Below, piece after piece: positions 37,133-45,523 of a DNA stretch of 64,000 nucleotides. Position 1 is the first letter of the stretch. Every line of letters begins with the position of its first letter. The notes under the pieces are model-generated. The model had not been told where the DNA came from and ran no database searches. It saw only the letters and a list, made by a program, of their open reading frames with translations. Source of the stretch: an uncultured Myxococcales bacterium. Its GTDB lineage: Bacteria > Myxococcota_A > UBA9042. The stretch covers positions 38,541 to 102,540 of the forward strand of contig CAIMEY010000074.1 in NCBI GenBank assembly GCA_903840165.1. Reading direction: 5' to 3'. Made by a program: the position numbers and the translations under genes.

Positions 37133-38267
37133 CTAGTCCGCTTCAGCGTGCAACTTCAGCTCGCCTTCGGCCGCCGCCAGCAGGTAGGCCTTCATGAAGC
37201 CGTCGAGGGAACCATCGAGGACCGCGTCGGTATTCGAAGTCTCGTATAACGTCCTTAAATCTTTGACCATTCGATAGGGCTGGAGCACGTAGCTGCGGAT
37301 TTGGCTGCCGAAATTGATGCCGAGTTTGGCCGCTTCAATTTCCTCCTTGACCGCATTGCGTTTTCGCCGTTCCAAGTCCGCCAGACGGGCAGCTAACGCC
37401 TTCATTGCTTTGGACTTGTTCTTGTGCTGGCTGCGTTCAGCCTGGCACGCGACGACGATGCCCGTGGGCATGTGCGTGAGGCGCACGGCCGAATCCGTCC
37501 GGTTGACGTGCTGACCGCCAGCGCCCGATGCGCGGTAAGTATCGACTTTCAAGTCGGTTTCGTTGATCTCGATGTGGATCTCGTCGTCCTCCTCGGGCAC
37601 GACGTAGACCGAACAAAACGAGGTATGCCTGCGTTTTGCCGAGTCAAAAGGACTGATTCGCACTAGCCGATGCACGCCGTTTTCCGCCCGCAGCCAGCCA
37701 AAGGCGTAGTCGCCGTCGATGCGCAGCAGGGCCGAGCGAATGCCCGCCTCTTCGCCCGCAATCTCGTCGAGCAATTCCACTGTCATTTTATGGCTTTCAG
37801 CCCACCGCGAGTACATCCGCAGCAGCATTTGCGCCCAGTCCGCGCTTTCGGTGCCACCGGCGCCGGCGTTGATCTGCAGAATTGCTGGCGAACGGTCGGT
37901 CGGTGCCGCCATAATTCGCGCAAATTCAGCGGATTCCAGGCCGGCCTCGATGGCTTGCACTTGGGCGCTGAGATCGGGCAAGACGGAAGGATCCCCTTCC
38001 ATTTCAGCCAGATCGATCATCTCCAGCACGTCGCGCAGGGTCTGCCAGGGACCTTGCACGGTGTCCAAGGCCGCTGTAATGTCGCCGCGCTCCTTGGATA
38101 AGCGCTGAGCCCTGTCACCATCGGTCCAGAAGTCTGGCTCCGCACTCAGTTTTTCGAGTTCATCGAGGCGTGCGACCTTGTGATCGACGTCAAAGATGCC
38201 CGCGCAGCACATCCACCCTCTTGAGGGCGGCGCTGGCGCAGGACCGTACATCGGCGTAAGTAGCCAT
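37133..38267 (-). CDS. prfB: Peptide chain release factor 2 (programmed +1 frameshift)
   Basis: RF2 terminates translation at UGA and UAA. The gene is in two frames: 25 codons from the ATG at 38267 to CTT at 38193-38195, an in-frame TGA at 38190-38192, then the main frame from GAC at 38191 to 37133. Skipping one base yields a 377-residue protein reading VDVLRGHL-DVDHKVARLDEL, closely matching RF2 of other bacteria at this point. The specificity tripeptide SPF and the catalytic GGQ (GAGGQHVNRTDSAVR) are present. An in-frame ATG at 38282 is another possible start; neither has a good ribosome site. It lies 106 bases downstream of the SDR genes, perhaps in the same transcript. Confidence 0.95.
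38189..38204 (-). promoter_or_regulatory. prfB autoregulatory frameshift site
   Basis: On the minus strand the site reads CGC GGG CAT CTT TGA C. The CTT can slip to TTT by +1, and the slow in-frame UGA followed by C is the stop that RF2 itself recognises poorly. When RF2 is scarce, frameshifting rises and more RF2 is made. The Shine-Dalgarno-like stimulator upstream (GCGGG) is weaker than the AGGGGG of E. coli. Confidence 0.93.
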
Positions 38268-38373
38268 GAATTGGGTGTCCATCGGCTGGCGACATGCCAG
38301 GGCGGGCAAGGATAGCAGGCCCCGGCACACGCGCAAAGTCAGTTGAGGTCCTGGGCGGCTGGCGATGGGCGGG

Positions 38374-39282
38374 CTAACGCCGCGATTGTCCCGGCGGAGG
38401 CAGGCCTTGGACGAGTTCTGCCAAAGCCTGGCGCAGGGGCCAGCGTGGTTGCCATTGAAAATCCGTTGAAACTTTGCGCAAATCCGCGACGCACACCGAC
38501 ACGTCCTGAGGTCGGGGGACATCGCGCACGGCAATCGGATAGGCGTCACCGGCAATTTCAGCAAGCATTGTCGCGACTTCTAGGTTGGAATAATCGATAC
38601 CAGCCCCGACGTTGTAAACCCCAGCGGCTGACGCTTGGCCGAGGATTGCCAGGATAAGTAATGAAAAATCAGGGGCATACAGATGGTCGCGCCGGGGCGT
38701 CGGGTCATTGAGCTGCAAGGGCTGCCCAGCGTGCAGGCCATCGATCAGGTCTGACACCAAGCGACCGGGCTGTCGCCGGTCGCCGAAGACACTAAAAGGT
38801 CGTAAAATCAAAAGATTAAGCCCGTGCTGCTGACAGACGCGGGCGCAAAGTTCCTCGCCCGCCAGCTTGCTCGCCATGTAGGGATTGACGGTGGCGAGGG
38901 GATGAAGCTCATCCACTGGATTGTACAGAGGTTGTCCGTACACATACGAACTGAGGTACAGCAGGCTGGCGCGGCGGCTGATGCTGACATCGAGGGCCGC
39001 TTGGGTCGCGGCGAGGTTGTCGCGCAGAAAACCCTGCGGATCGATTTGGCTTTGGCTGATAGCCGTTCGCGCAGCAAAGTGCAGCACCCAATCGAGGCGG
39101 GCCGGCACGTGCTGCAGATGCTCAGGCCGTGGCTGCCGGCACCAAGCGTCGAGGTTGATGACCGTATGTCCAGCAGAAACAAGGGCTTGAGTGACGGTAC
39201 TGCCGAGAAAGCCCTGCCCGCCAGTCAAGCCAACCGTGCGCCGTGGCGGCTCAGGCCGGGCCGCTTGGCCTACAACTTCCAC
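38374..39282 (-). CDS. NAD-dependent epimerase/dehydratase (extended SDR)
   Basis: This 302-residue protein has the nucleotide-binding motif GGQGFLGS and the catalytic YMASK of extended short-chain dehydrogenases, which act on nucleotide sugars. It is short, and the N-terminus adds about 15 residues before the fold. The start overlaps the stop of the upstream SDR by 13 bases. It acts with the adjacent nucleotidyltransferase and SDR on an activated sugar. The specific sugar (UDP-, dTDP- or GDP-linked) cannot be stated. Confidence 0.82.
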   Translation of the reverse strand: MEVVGQAARPEPPRRTVGLTGGQGFLGSTVTQALVSAGHTVINLDAWCRQPRPEHLQHVPARLDWVLHFAARTAISQSQIDPQGFLRDNLAATQAALDVSISRRASLLYLSSYVYGQPLYNPVDELHPLATVNPYMASKLAGEELCARVCQQHGLNLLILRPFSVFGDRRQPGRLVSDLIDGLHAGQPLQLNDPTPRRDHLYAPDFSLLILAILGQASAAGVYNVGAGIDYSNLEVATMLAEIAGDAYPIAVRDVPRPQDVSVCVADLRKVSTDFQWQPRWPLRQALAELVQGLPPPGQSRR

Positions 39283-40253
39283 AGGGCGCCATCAGCATTT
39301 GCAAAAAGTTTCAGGTAGTTGCGGTACCATTCCACAGTGCGGGCCAAGCCGTCGTCAAAGTTCACCGTGGGCGTCCAGCCGAGGATTTCCTTGGCGCGGG
39401 TGTTGTCCGAGGACATGCGCCAGATCTCCGTGGGCCGATTGGGCAGGCCACCAATGCGCAACTCGGCGTTCGTGCCGCATAAGCCATGAATCTTACGGAC
39501 TAAATCGCAGATCGCGATTTCCTGGCAACTGCCGATGTTGATGATGTCGTCAAAGGGCGGTTCGGCGGCGGCGGCGGCGAGAATGCCGTCGATCTGGTTG
39601 TCGACAAAGTTGAATTCCCGGGTCTGCTTGCCCTCGGTGGTGATGACCGGCAGTCCGCGCAGGCAGCGGATGATCAGCTCTGGAATGACAGCCTTTTCGC
39701 TCTGATACGGTCCGAACGTGTTGAACGGTCGAATGCAGACGATGGGCTCTCCGGTCTGGTGACGCTTGAAGCGGGCATAGAGCTCACCCGCGTACTTGCC
39801 GATTGCGTAAGGGGAAATGGGAAATGGCGCGGCGGTTTCTTTGAACGGCACTTCGTGCTGCAGGCCGTAGCTTTCGGAGGTCGACATGTAGACGAAGCGG
39901 CCGTACTTCACGCCTGATTCTAGCAGGTTTGCCGTGCCGACGGTATTGGACAGCAAGGCCTCATTGACGTGAATGAAGCTATCGCCGACATGGTTGTAGG
40001 CCGCGAGGTGGTAGATCGCGTCGAAGGTCCGACCTGCAAATTGGCGCAGGGAATCGATATTGCGCAAATCCGCTTCGACGATTTCGAGCTTGTCCCACAC
40101 CGAGACTAGGCGCACGTTATCCATGATGGAGTTGTACTTGACGACCACAGTCACGCTCGCCCCTTCGCCGACCAAACGCCGGACGAGGTGGGAGCCGATG
40201 AAGCCGGCACCGCCGGTCACCAGGATTTTCTTGCCGAAAGCTGTCGCTGTCAT
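39270..40253 (-). CDS. Nucleotide-sugar dehydratase/epimerase (extended SDR)
   Basis: This 327-residue enzyme has GGAGFIGSHL at the start and YAIGKYAGE as the catalytic Tyr-X3-Lys region, plus STSESYG and RPFNTFGPYQ. These fit GDP-mannose/dTDP-glucose 4,6-dehydratase-like or 4-epimerase-like proteins. It begins 14 bases downstream of the nucleotidyltransferase stop. It is probably the first modifying step on the sugar made by that enzyme, for a surface polysaccharide. Confidence 0.85.
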   Translation of the reverse strand: MTATAFGKKILVTGGAGFIGSHLVRRLVGEGASVTVVVKYNSIMDNVRLVSVWDKLEIVEADLRNIDSLRQFAGRTFDAIYHLAAYNHVGDSFIHVNEALLSNTVGTANLLESGVKYGRFVYMSTSESYGLQHEVPFKETAAPFPISPYAIGKYAGELYARFKRHQTGEPIVCIRPFNTFGPYQSEKAVIPELIIRCLRGLPVITTEGKQTREFNFVDNQIDGILAAAAAEPPFDDIINIGSCQEIAICDLVRKIHGLCGTNAELRIGGLPNRPTEIWRMSSDNTRAKEILGWTPTVNFDDGLARTVEWYRNYLKLFANADGALWKL

Positions 40254-40267
40254 GGGCGTCGTTGTCC

Positions 40268-40987
40268 TCAGGTGTCGGCGCGGGCGGTAAAGAAACCACT
40301 GAATTTCTCTTCCATTTGCGCCAGATCTTTTTGGGTATTGAAGGTGATTTCCAGGCCTTGGTGGGCAAAAGCACCCAGAGCCTCGAAAGCAATCAGGATC
40401 TTGAACAGAGTCACCAGGCCTTGACCATCCGGCAAGCGGATAACCGTCTCCGAAATCAGCGAAAGTGCGCTGCGTTCCACCAGGGCCTGGCCGATGTAGT
40501 AGTTCAGGACGGGCTTTTCGCGGAAGGACGTGATGCGGTGATTGGCATCAAACTCCATCAAACCAAAGGGATTTTCGATGGGGGCCGAGACAAGGGTCGC
40601 GCGGTGGCCGCCCTGTTCATGGCAGGCGACGAGCTCACCGACGTCGAGGTCGGTAAAGGTGTCGCCGTAGGTCATCAGGACGCGCTCGCCCCAATGGTCG
40701 CGGGCGTGCCAAAGGCGTTCCAAAATGCCGGCTTGCTCACCCGCATCGGAAAACGTGATGTTCGCTTGCCCCTGGTAGCGCGCCGCGGCTTGGCGAATCA
40801 ATTCACCCTTGTAGCCGATACACAGCACAATGTTGCGAAAGCCGCGGCGAATGTAGTCCTGAATCTTGAGGTCGAGCACGGTTTCGCCACGGAAAGCCAC
40901 CAAAGGCTTGGGCAAATCGTCGGTGAGGTGCCCCATGCGCCGGCCGCGGCCTCCACACATGATGGCGATGGTCAGTTCTTGCGTCAT
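40268..40987 (-). CDS. Sugar-phosphate nucleotidyltransferase
   Basis: This 239-residue protein has the signature of enzymes that activate sugar-1-phosphates to NDP-sugars: IMCGGRGRRMGHLTDDLPKPLV, then the metal-binding MTYGDTFTD region. Length fits the RfbF/glucose-1-phosphate cytidylyltransferase-like group, though the nucleotide cannot be assigned. Its start overlaps the glycosyltransferase stop (ATGA) and the next gene starts 14 bases after its stop, so it belongs to a four-gene sugar operon. Confidence 0.85.
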   Translation of the reverse strand: MTQELTIAIMCGGRGRRMGHLTDDLPKPLVAFRGETVLDLKIQDYIRRGFRNIVLCIGYKGELIRQAAARYQGQANITFSDAGEQAGILERLWHARDHWGERVLMTYGDTFTDLDVGELVACHEQGGHRATLVSAPIENPFGLMEFDANHRITSFREKPVLNYYIGQALVERSALSLISETVIRLPDGQGLVTLFKILIAFEALGAFAHQGLEITFNTQKDLAQMEEKFSGFFTARADT

Positions 40988-42180
40988 GCTTGGACTCCTG
41001 GCCGATCACGGTTCCCTTGTCCTACCAGGAGCTTGCGCATCACCGTTCGCCGCAGGCGTTCGCGACGAGGCAGGGTTTCTAGCGTCTGCTGGTAGATGTC
41101 AAGGATGGCTTCAAAGCCTTCGTCGGGCCGATGCGCGGCGACAATAGCGCGCTGCTTGGGCAAATCCGTGGCCATGGCAATCAGGGCCTGGGCGAGGTCG
41201 GCCGGCTCCCCGCAGCGATAGGTCTGGCAGCCCGCCGGACGGCCAACGGCATCGGAGGCGATGGTGGGCACGCCGAGGTACATGGCTTCGCGAATCGACA
41301 CCGCATCGCCGTCATCGATGGTCGGCCGCACAAAAATATCAGCGGCTTGCCACATGGCTGGCCCAGGAAGCTCGCCCAAATGCACGCAGACGCTGTCCTG
41401 CAGACCGTGGTTGCGCACGTAGGTGTGCGCCCATTGCAGCAGTTCCTCGTTGCCCGGCGCGCCAATGACGTAGACAAAAGCCGCATCCGGCAGGGCCTGC
41501 AGTACCTGATGGGCGGCCTGAATAAAGACGTCCAAACCATAGAGATCTCGACCGGATGCCATGACCAAGCGGCCCGTGCCAGAGGCGATGACCGGCCCAC
41601 GGCGCTTGCGCACAGCCAGAACGTCCTCCGGCCAGGGGTGCCAGTTGAGTTCTTGCGACGACGGCGCGAGAAAGGGCACCACCGGCGCAAGTTTCTCTGG
41701 ATGTACGCCTACTTGCAAGAGCTTGTCGTAGACCGTCGGCCCCGAAGTGACCACGCGCGACATGCGTTGGACGCACATCTGCAGCAACTTTCGGTCCTTG
41801 GGCGCCATGAGGTCGACATCATTGAGAAAGGAATGCTGGCTGGCCATCACTGGCACCCCGCCGAGTCTGCGCAGGGCTACAAAAGGCAGCAGGTCCTTCC
41901 AAGAACAGCCAAAGGTATGAAAATGCAGGAGATCGATGCGCTCTTCCCAGGCGATTTGGCCGCACTGCGCCGCTAAGGTCCGGCCCAATTTGACGCGGCG
42001 CACCGTCACGCCCGGAAGGACCTCGCGTCCGTCGCCGGTAGCCAGGACCACGACGCGCAGGCCGGCGGCGTGCAGGCGATTGGCCAGTCGCTGGACGTAC
42101 AACGACATGCCACCGCGCACCGGTGGCAGGGGGCCGATGAGCCCGATGCAAACGTCTGAAAGTTTGTGTTTTTCTGGCAT
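40984..42180 (-). CDS. GT4-family glycosyltransferase
   Basis: This 398-residue protein begins with VCIGLIGPLPPVRGGMSLYVQRLANRL, the acceptor-side loop of GT4 enzymes, and ends with the donor-side motif DAVSIREAMYLGVPTIASD. It transfers a sugar from an activated donor, likely in the cytoplasm at the membrane. The ATG at 42180 begins the conserved fold; the open frame extends to 42447 without support. It is the first gene of the four-gene operon with the nucleotidyltransferase and the two SDRs. No polymerase, flippase or chain-length gene is nearby. Confidence 0.87.
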   Translation of the reverse strand: MPEKHKLSDVCIGLIGPLPPVRGGMSLYVQRLANRLHAAGLRVVVLATGDGREVLPGVTVRRVKLGRTLAAQCGQIAWEERIDLLHFHTFGCSWKDLLPFVALRRLGGVPVMASQHSFLNDVDLMAPKDRKLLQMCVQRMSRVVTSGPTVYDKLLQVGVHPEKLAPVVPFLAPSSQELNWHPWPEDVLAVRKRRGPVIASGTGRLVMASGRDLYGLDVFIQAAHQVLQALPDAAFVYVIGAPGNEELLQWAHTYVRNHGLQDSVCVHLGELPGPAMWQAADIFVRPTIDDGDAVSIREAMYLGVPTIASDAVGRPAGCQTYRCGEPADLAQALIAMATDLPKQRAIVAAHRPDEGFEAILDIYQQTLETLPRRERLRRTVMRKLLVGQGNRDRPGVQA

Positions 42181-42356
42181 TCGGCCGCTCGACGAGCCCC
42201 AGACAGCGGAATTGCTGGCCCATGGCGGGCGCATCCTACGCGACCAGCCTAGAGGGGTCAACGCGGCCCGCGTCCAGGGACCCCAGGGTGTACCGCGGGG
42301 AGGGGTGTCGCGGCGCTGTGTTGGCGGCATGGTTGATCCAAGGGCTTGGCACGACT

Positions 42357-42938
42357 TCAGTTTCCGGCGTCGCTCCAGAATGCTGCGTCGGCGCCCATGA
42401 CATTTCCGGCTTGGAGGATGACGTCGACGTTGGCACTCAGCGCGCAATTGCCTGTAAGGACAGAGATCTGGACCGTAGCTGGTTTGCCGACTAGTTCGGC
42501 GAGCGGCTGATCGTTGAAGAACAACGCGATATCACTGGTTTCTGAGCCGTTGCTCGTCGTGTGGCTCTTGACCGTCACGTAGTTGACCGTCACCGCCGTA
42601 CCGTCCTTGGGCAGCAACTTGGCTTGAAGCTTGACCCCAGTGGGCAGGGGCATGGTGGTTCGCAGGCCAACCTGGACAAAGAGAAATCCTTGAAATCCTA
42701 GCGTAATCGGTAGGCTGGCTCCGGGTGTCAAGTCGATGGCCAAGTCACCCTCGGGGCGATATTCCATGCCATAGACGCTGCCTGAGACCGGGCAAAGTGG
42801 CAATTCGAAAGATGTTTGGTCCGCGACAACGTCCAAGGGGTCGCCGGGCGCCGCTGGGCTTGCACACTGGCATAGGTTCGCCAAGGTCAGCGCAGCGGCA
42901 AAGACTTTGAAATAACGACACTGTGTGACGATCTTCAT
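42357..42938 (-). CDS. Small lipoprotein, last gene of the ApbE/cytochrome operon
   Basis: This 193-residue exported protein starts at ATG 42938, which overlaps the stop of the DUF3570 gene (ATGA); an ATG nine bases earlier is also possible. The hydrophobic leader ends in LANLCQCAS, an imperfect lipobox. The mature part is strand-rich with three further Cys (CPVSGS region and NCALS region) and no recognised domain. Its position as the last of seven tightly packed genes suggests it works with the outer-membrane barrel encoded just before it. Confidence 0.65.
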   Translation of the reverse strand: MKIVTQCRYFKVFAAALTLANLCQCASPAAPGDPLDVVADQTSFELPLCPVSGSVYGMEYRPEGDLAIDLTPGASLPITLGFQGFLFVQVGLRTTMPLPTGVKLQAKLLPKDGTAVTVNYVTVKSHTTSNGSETSDIALFFNDQPLAELVGKPATVQISVLTGNCALSANVDVILQAGNVMGADAAFWSDAGN

Positions 42939-44134
42939 CGCAGCCATCCCAAATCGACGGTGGTCATCAGCGCCGTCCTCTCCCGAAGAAAAGGGTGGTC
43001 GAGGTAGCGCATGTACAAGGTGTCAGCGCCCACTCCAATATGCATTCCAGGCAGTTGTGGAATTTGCCATTCCATGTGCAGACCGCCTAGGGCCGTCCAC
43101 ATCGGGCCGAGCTCCTTGTCCGCCGTCCGCCATTGTGGGGCCTGGGGCAAGGTATCGTAATGGGATTGGTAAAAGTCTGCGCGGCCTTGGGCATAGCCAC
43201 GGACGTCGATGCTGGTCGTCCACACGCCGTGGGTCCAACTGGCGCGTGCGGACAGCGTGTGGGCTACCACGCCCCAAGTATCTGCATAAAAACGGTAATC
43301 GACCAGTCCAAACACGGCGCGGCTCAGCCGCTGGCGGAGTCTGACCGTTGCGGCATGGCGCCAGCGTTGGTTGGGCACTTGCTCGGCCACGGCGGTTTCT
43401 TGGACGTTCGAGCCCGGTTCATAGAGGCGAACAAAGCGATAAGGGCTTGAAAGATAACCGGAAGCACGCGTCACGGTCCATACGGTGTCCAGTACGGCCG
43501 TCGGCGACAGCACCGTGGACGCCTGGGCGCTGGCCTGTTCGCCGCCGCGGTTGCGCCAAAATCCTGCGTCGCCGGCCCGCCCGACATCGGCTACCGAAGC
43601 GCCGGCACCGACGATGGCGGTAACGCGTCGCGCCCAAAACTCCCAACTGCCTGTGAAGCCAAAGGATTGACTGCGAAAATCTGGTTCGTCGGACACGGTC
43701 CAGCTGCCGCTTAGCCGCTTGCCGCCGCCGAAGTCCCAGCCGCCGTTGGCACCGGCTTCATTGCGAATTTCGTGGTAACCATGGGGCGATGCGGCGCTGA
43801 CCATGTCCACCGAGGCGGCGCTGATGAAATCCGTGCTCCAATGCGCAGTTGCCGTAGCATGGCCGACGTCGACGCTGCCCGACGCGACGGGCTTCCACAC
43901 TGTGACGTTGTCGGAGTCAGTGTAGACAAAGAGTGCACTGCCGGCGCGCTCCTCGGCTGCAATCGGCAAACTAAGAGTGCTTAGGGTGGGCGCGATAATA
44001 GCCAATAGAATTAGTAGTTTGACGGGCGATCGCCAACCAACGCCACGCGGACCACGCCAGTGTAGCGGCGTCCCAGTACCGCTAACCCGAAGTTGGTTGC
44101 GGGTTAGAGGTACAGGGTTTGCTTCTAGTTTCAA
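42935..44134 (-). CDS. DUF3570 family outer-membrane beta-barrel protein
   Basis: The mature part matches the DUF3570 family. It starts after a signal peptide (VKLLILLAIIAPTLSTLSLPIAA) with FVYTDSDNVTVWKP and DFISAASVDMVSAASP, then alternating strands to the C-terminal DLGWLR. These are predicted porin-like barrels usually found beside DUF4266 and ApbE genes. The start is uncertain: no ATG lies just upstream. I give TTG 44134; GTG 44173 and the long frame from ATG 44308 (overlapping DUF4266) are alternatives. The leader region contains several inverted repeats that look inserted, so the true start may have been displaced. Next in the operon is the small lipoprotein. Confidence 0.75.
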   Translation of the reverse strand: MKLEANPVPLTRNQLRVSGTGTPLHWRGPRGVGWRSPVKLLILLAIIAPTLSTLSLPIAAEERAGSALFVYTDSDNVTVWKPVASGSVDVGHATATAHWSTDFISAASVDMVSAASPHGYHEIRNEAGANGGWDFGGGKRLSGSWTVSDEPDFRSQSFGFTGSWEFWARRVTAIVGAGASVADVGRAGDAGFWRNRGGEQASAQASTVLSPTAVLDTVWTVTRASGYLSSPYRFVRLYEPGSNVQETAVAEQVPNQRWRHAATVRLRQRLSRAVFGLVDYRFYADTWGVVAHTLSARASWTHGVWTTSIDVRGYAQGRADFYQSHYDTLPQAPQWRTADKELGPMWTALGGLHMEWQIPQLPGMHIGVGADTLYMRYLDHPFLRERTALMTTVDLGWLR

Positions 44135-44252
44135 GGGGGTGCGCCGCCCCTTGCCCCGCGCGTGCGGGCTCACCCCTGCGTTCAGCCAGGTCCCCGGCCG
44201 AAAGTCCACAACGGCGAGTCCCTTGCGGTAACCCGCAAAGCAATGAGGGTTA
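44076..44252. repeat. Cluster of inverted repeats (REP/MITE-like) upstream of DUF3570
   Basis: Three hairpins lie in this short stretch. The first (44076-44113) is GTACC-g-CTAACCC, a 12-base loop, GGGTTAG-a-GGTAC. The second (44132-44153) is CAAGGGG/CCCCTTG with an 8-base loop. The third (44229-44252) repeats TAACCC, a 12-base loop, GGGTTA. The two TAACCC hairpins share loop length and outer sequence. That looks like a mobile repeat (REP-type) or a structured leader that controls the downstream genes. Confidence 0.5.
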
Positions 44253-44258
44253 GGTGTA

Positions 44259-44483
44259 CTAGTCACAGCCGCACCCGCCGCCGGACAGGCCTTCGCCGCC
44301 TTGCGCACCTTCTCTCACTGAAAACACGTGGTTACGTGCCATGCCGCGTTCTGGCTGCGGTGTCAACTGCATCCGCCGGTCGACGATGCTGCCCCGTTGC
44401 AGCACCGGCGTTGCCGCGCAACTGGTCAGGAGCCCCATGCTGACCCAAAGAAAGGCTACGATTGCAAGCGGTTTTACGCTCAA
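44259..44483 (-). CDS. DUF4266 family small lipoprotein
   Basis: This 74-residue lipoprotein has a lipobox ending in LLTSC and a compact mature part. The sequence RGSIVDRRMQL, the HVFSVREGAQGG block, and the C-terminal GLSGGGCGCD are the features of DUF4266. It starts with TTG, overlapping the ApbE stop as TTGA. In other bacteria DUF4266 sits with ApbE and DUF3570, often with a thioredoxin-like protein. The two C-terminal Cys could bind a metal or form a disulfide; whether it is a flavinylation target is unknown. Confidence 0.85.
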   Translation of the reverse strand: MSVKPLAIVAFLWVSMGLLTSCAATPVLQRGSIVDRRMQLTPQPERGMARNHVFSVREGAQGGEGLSGGGCGCD

Positions 44484-45514
44484 GGTCGGCCTCCCGTTGC
44501 CACAACATGCAGAGATTTGCTTTGAAATACCGTACCTTGACTGTCGACAATCAGGGCCTGTCCGCCCAGGCGCTCGACCAAGGCAACGCCGGCCGGGCCG
44601 CCGAGAATAAACGCAGCCTTTGTCATCACTTCCGCATCCGTGGCCGAAGGTGCGCGGACGGTTACGCTCTGACTAGCGGTCGCGGGCCAGCCGGTGCGCG
44701 TGTCCAAAATATGGTGATAGCGCTTGCCGTCGATGATCGCAAAACGTTCGTAATCACCGCTGGTTGAAAAGGCCGCGTCTTCAATATCCACCTCGCCCAG
44801 CAGTTCGCCCTTGTGCCGCGGGTGGGCGATGCCAATGCGCCAGGGTCGCTCGCCATTCTTACCGGCACAATAGAGGTCGCCACCGGCCTGAATCGCAAAC
44901 GAAACAAGCCCTTGGGCCCGCAAAATCGCCACGCCCCGGTCCACCGCCGCGCCCTTGCCCAAGCCGCCCAGATGCACGGACATCCCTTTGCGACGCAGCG
45001 CGGCCTGCGGTTTGATGGCGTCGACAATGAGATCTTGCCAGCCAACCTTTTGTAATTGTTCTTGGACTTGCGCCTGGGTGGGAATGCTCTGCAGGCGCGT
45101 CGGCTCGTGGGCCCCGGGCGGCGTGTCAAAGCGCCACAACGCGCCAAGGGGCGAAAAAGTCACATCAAAAAGACCTTGGGTCTGTTCACTGCCCCGTCGC
45201 GCCCGTTGCAGCACAGCCCAGGTTTGCGCCGATACCGTCACCGGTCCCAGACCTGCCTGGGCGTTGAGCCGGCTGACGTCGCTGGTCGGCACCCAGGTCG
45301 ACCAGTCCTGCTCCAACCGCTTGAATTCTTGAATCACTTGCTGGATAGCTGCCTGGGCCTGGACCACCTCACCGGCCCGTGGGCAGACGGCCACGCGCAG
45401 CACCGAGCCCATGGCCTGCACTTGCTGCCGCTGCAACTGCGCGCACTGGCCATAGGCCAACGCCGGAATCATCCACGTCAATGTCCAGGCCAAGCCCAGG
45501 AGCAATCGGTTCAC
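44480..45514 (-). CDS. apbE: FAD:protein FMN transferase (ApbE)
   Basis: ApbE attaches FMN from FAD to a Thr or Ser of an exported protein, in the periplasm. This protein of about 344 residues has a signal peptide, the early MGSVLRVAV segment, GGLGKGAAVDRGV, AIQAGGDLYCAG, and the active-site region TSGDYERF followed by YHHILDTRTGWPA. I prefer the GTG at 45514, which has AGGTGG before it, over the GTG at 45523, which abuts the upstream stop. It is the only flavin-attaching enzyme in the window and sits in the middle of a cytochrome/DUF4266/DUF3570 operon, so its target is probably in that operon, though no clear SGAT-type motif was found. Confidence 0.93.
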   Translation of the reverse strand: MNRLLLGLAWTLTWMIPALAYGQCAQLQRQQVQAMGSVLRVAVCPRAGEVVQAQAAIQQVIQEFKRLEQDWSTWVPTSDVSRLNAQAGLGPVTVSAQTWAVLQRARRGSEQTQGLFDVTFSPLGALWRFDTPPGAHEPTRLQSIPTQAQVQEQLQKVGWQDLIVDAIKPQAALRRKGMSVHLGGLGKGAAVDRGVAILRAQGLVSFAIQAGGDLYCAGKNGERPWRIGIAHPRHKGELLGEVDIEDAAFSTSGDYERFAIIDGKRYHHILDTRTGWPATASQSVTVRAPSATDAEVMTKAAFILGGPAGVALVERLGGQALIVDSQGTVFQSKSLHVVATGGRP

Positions 45515-45523
45515 AGCAACCAC

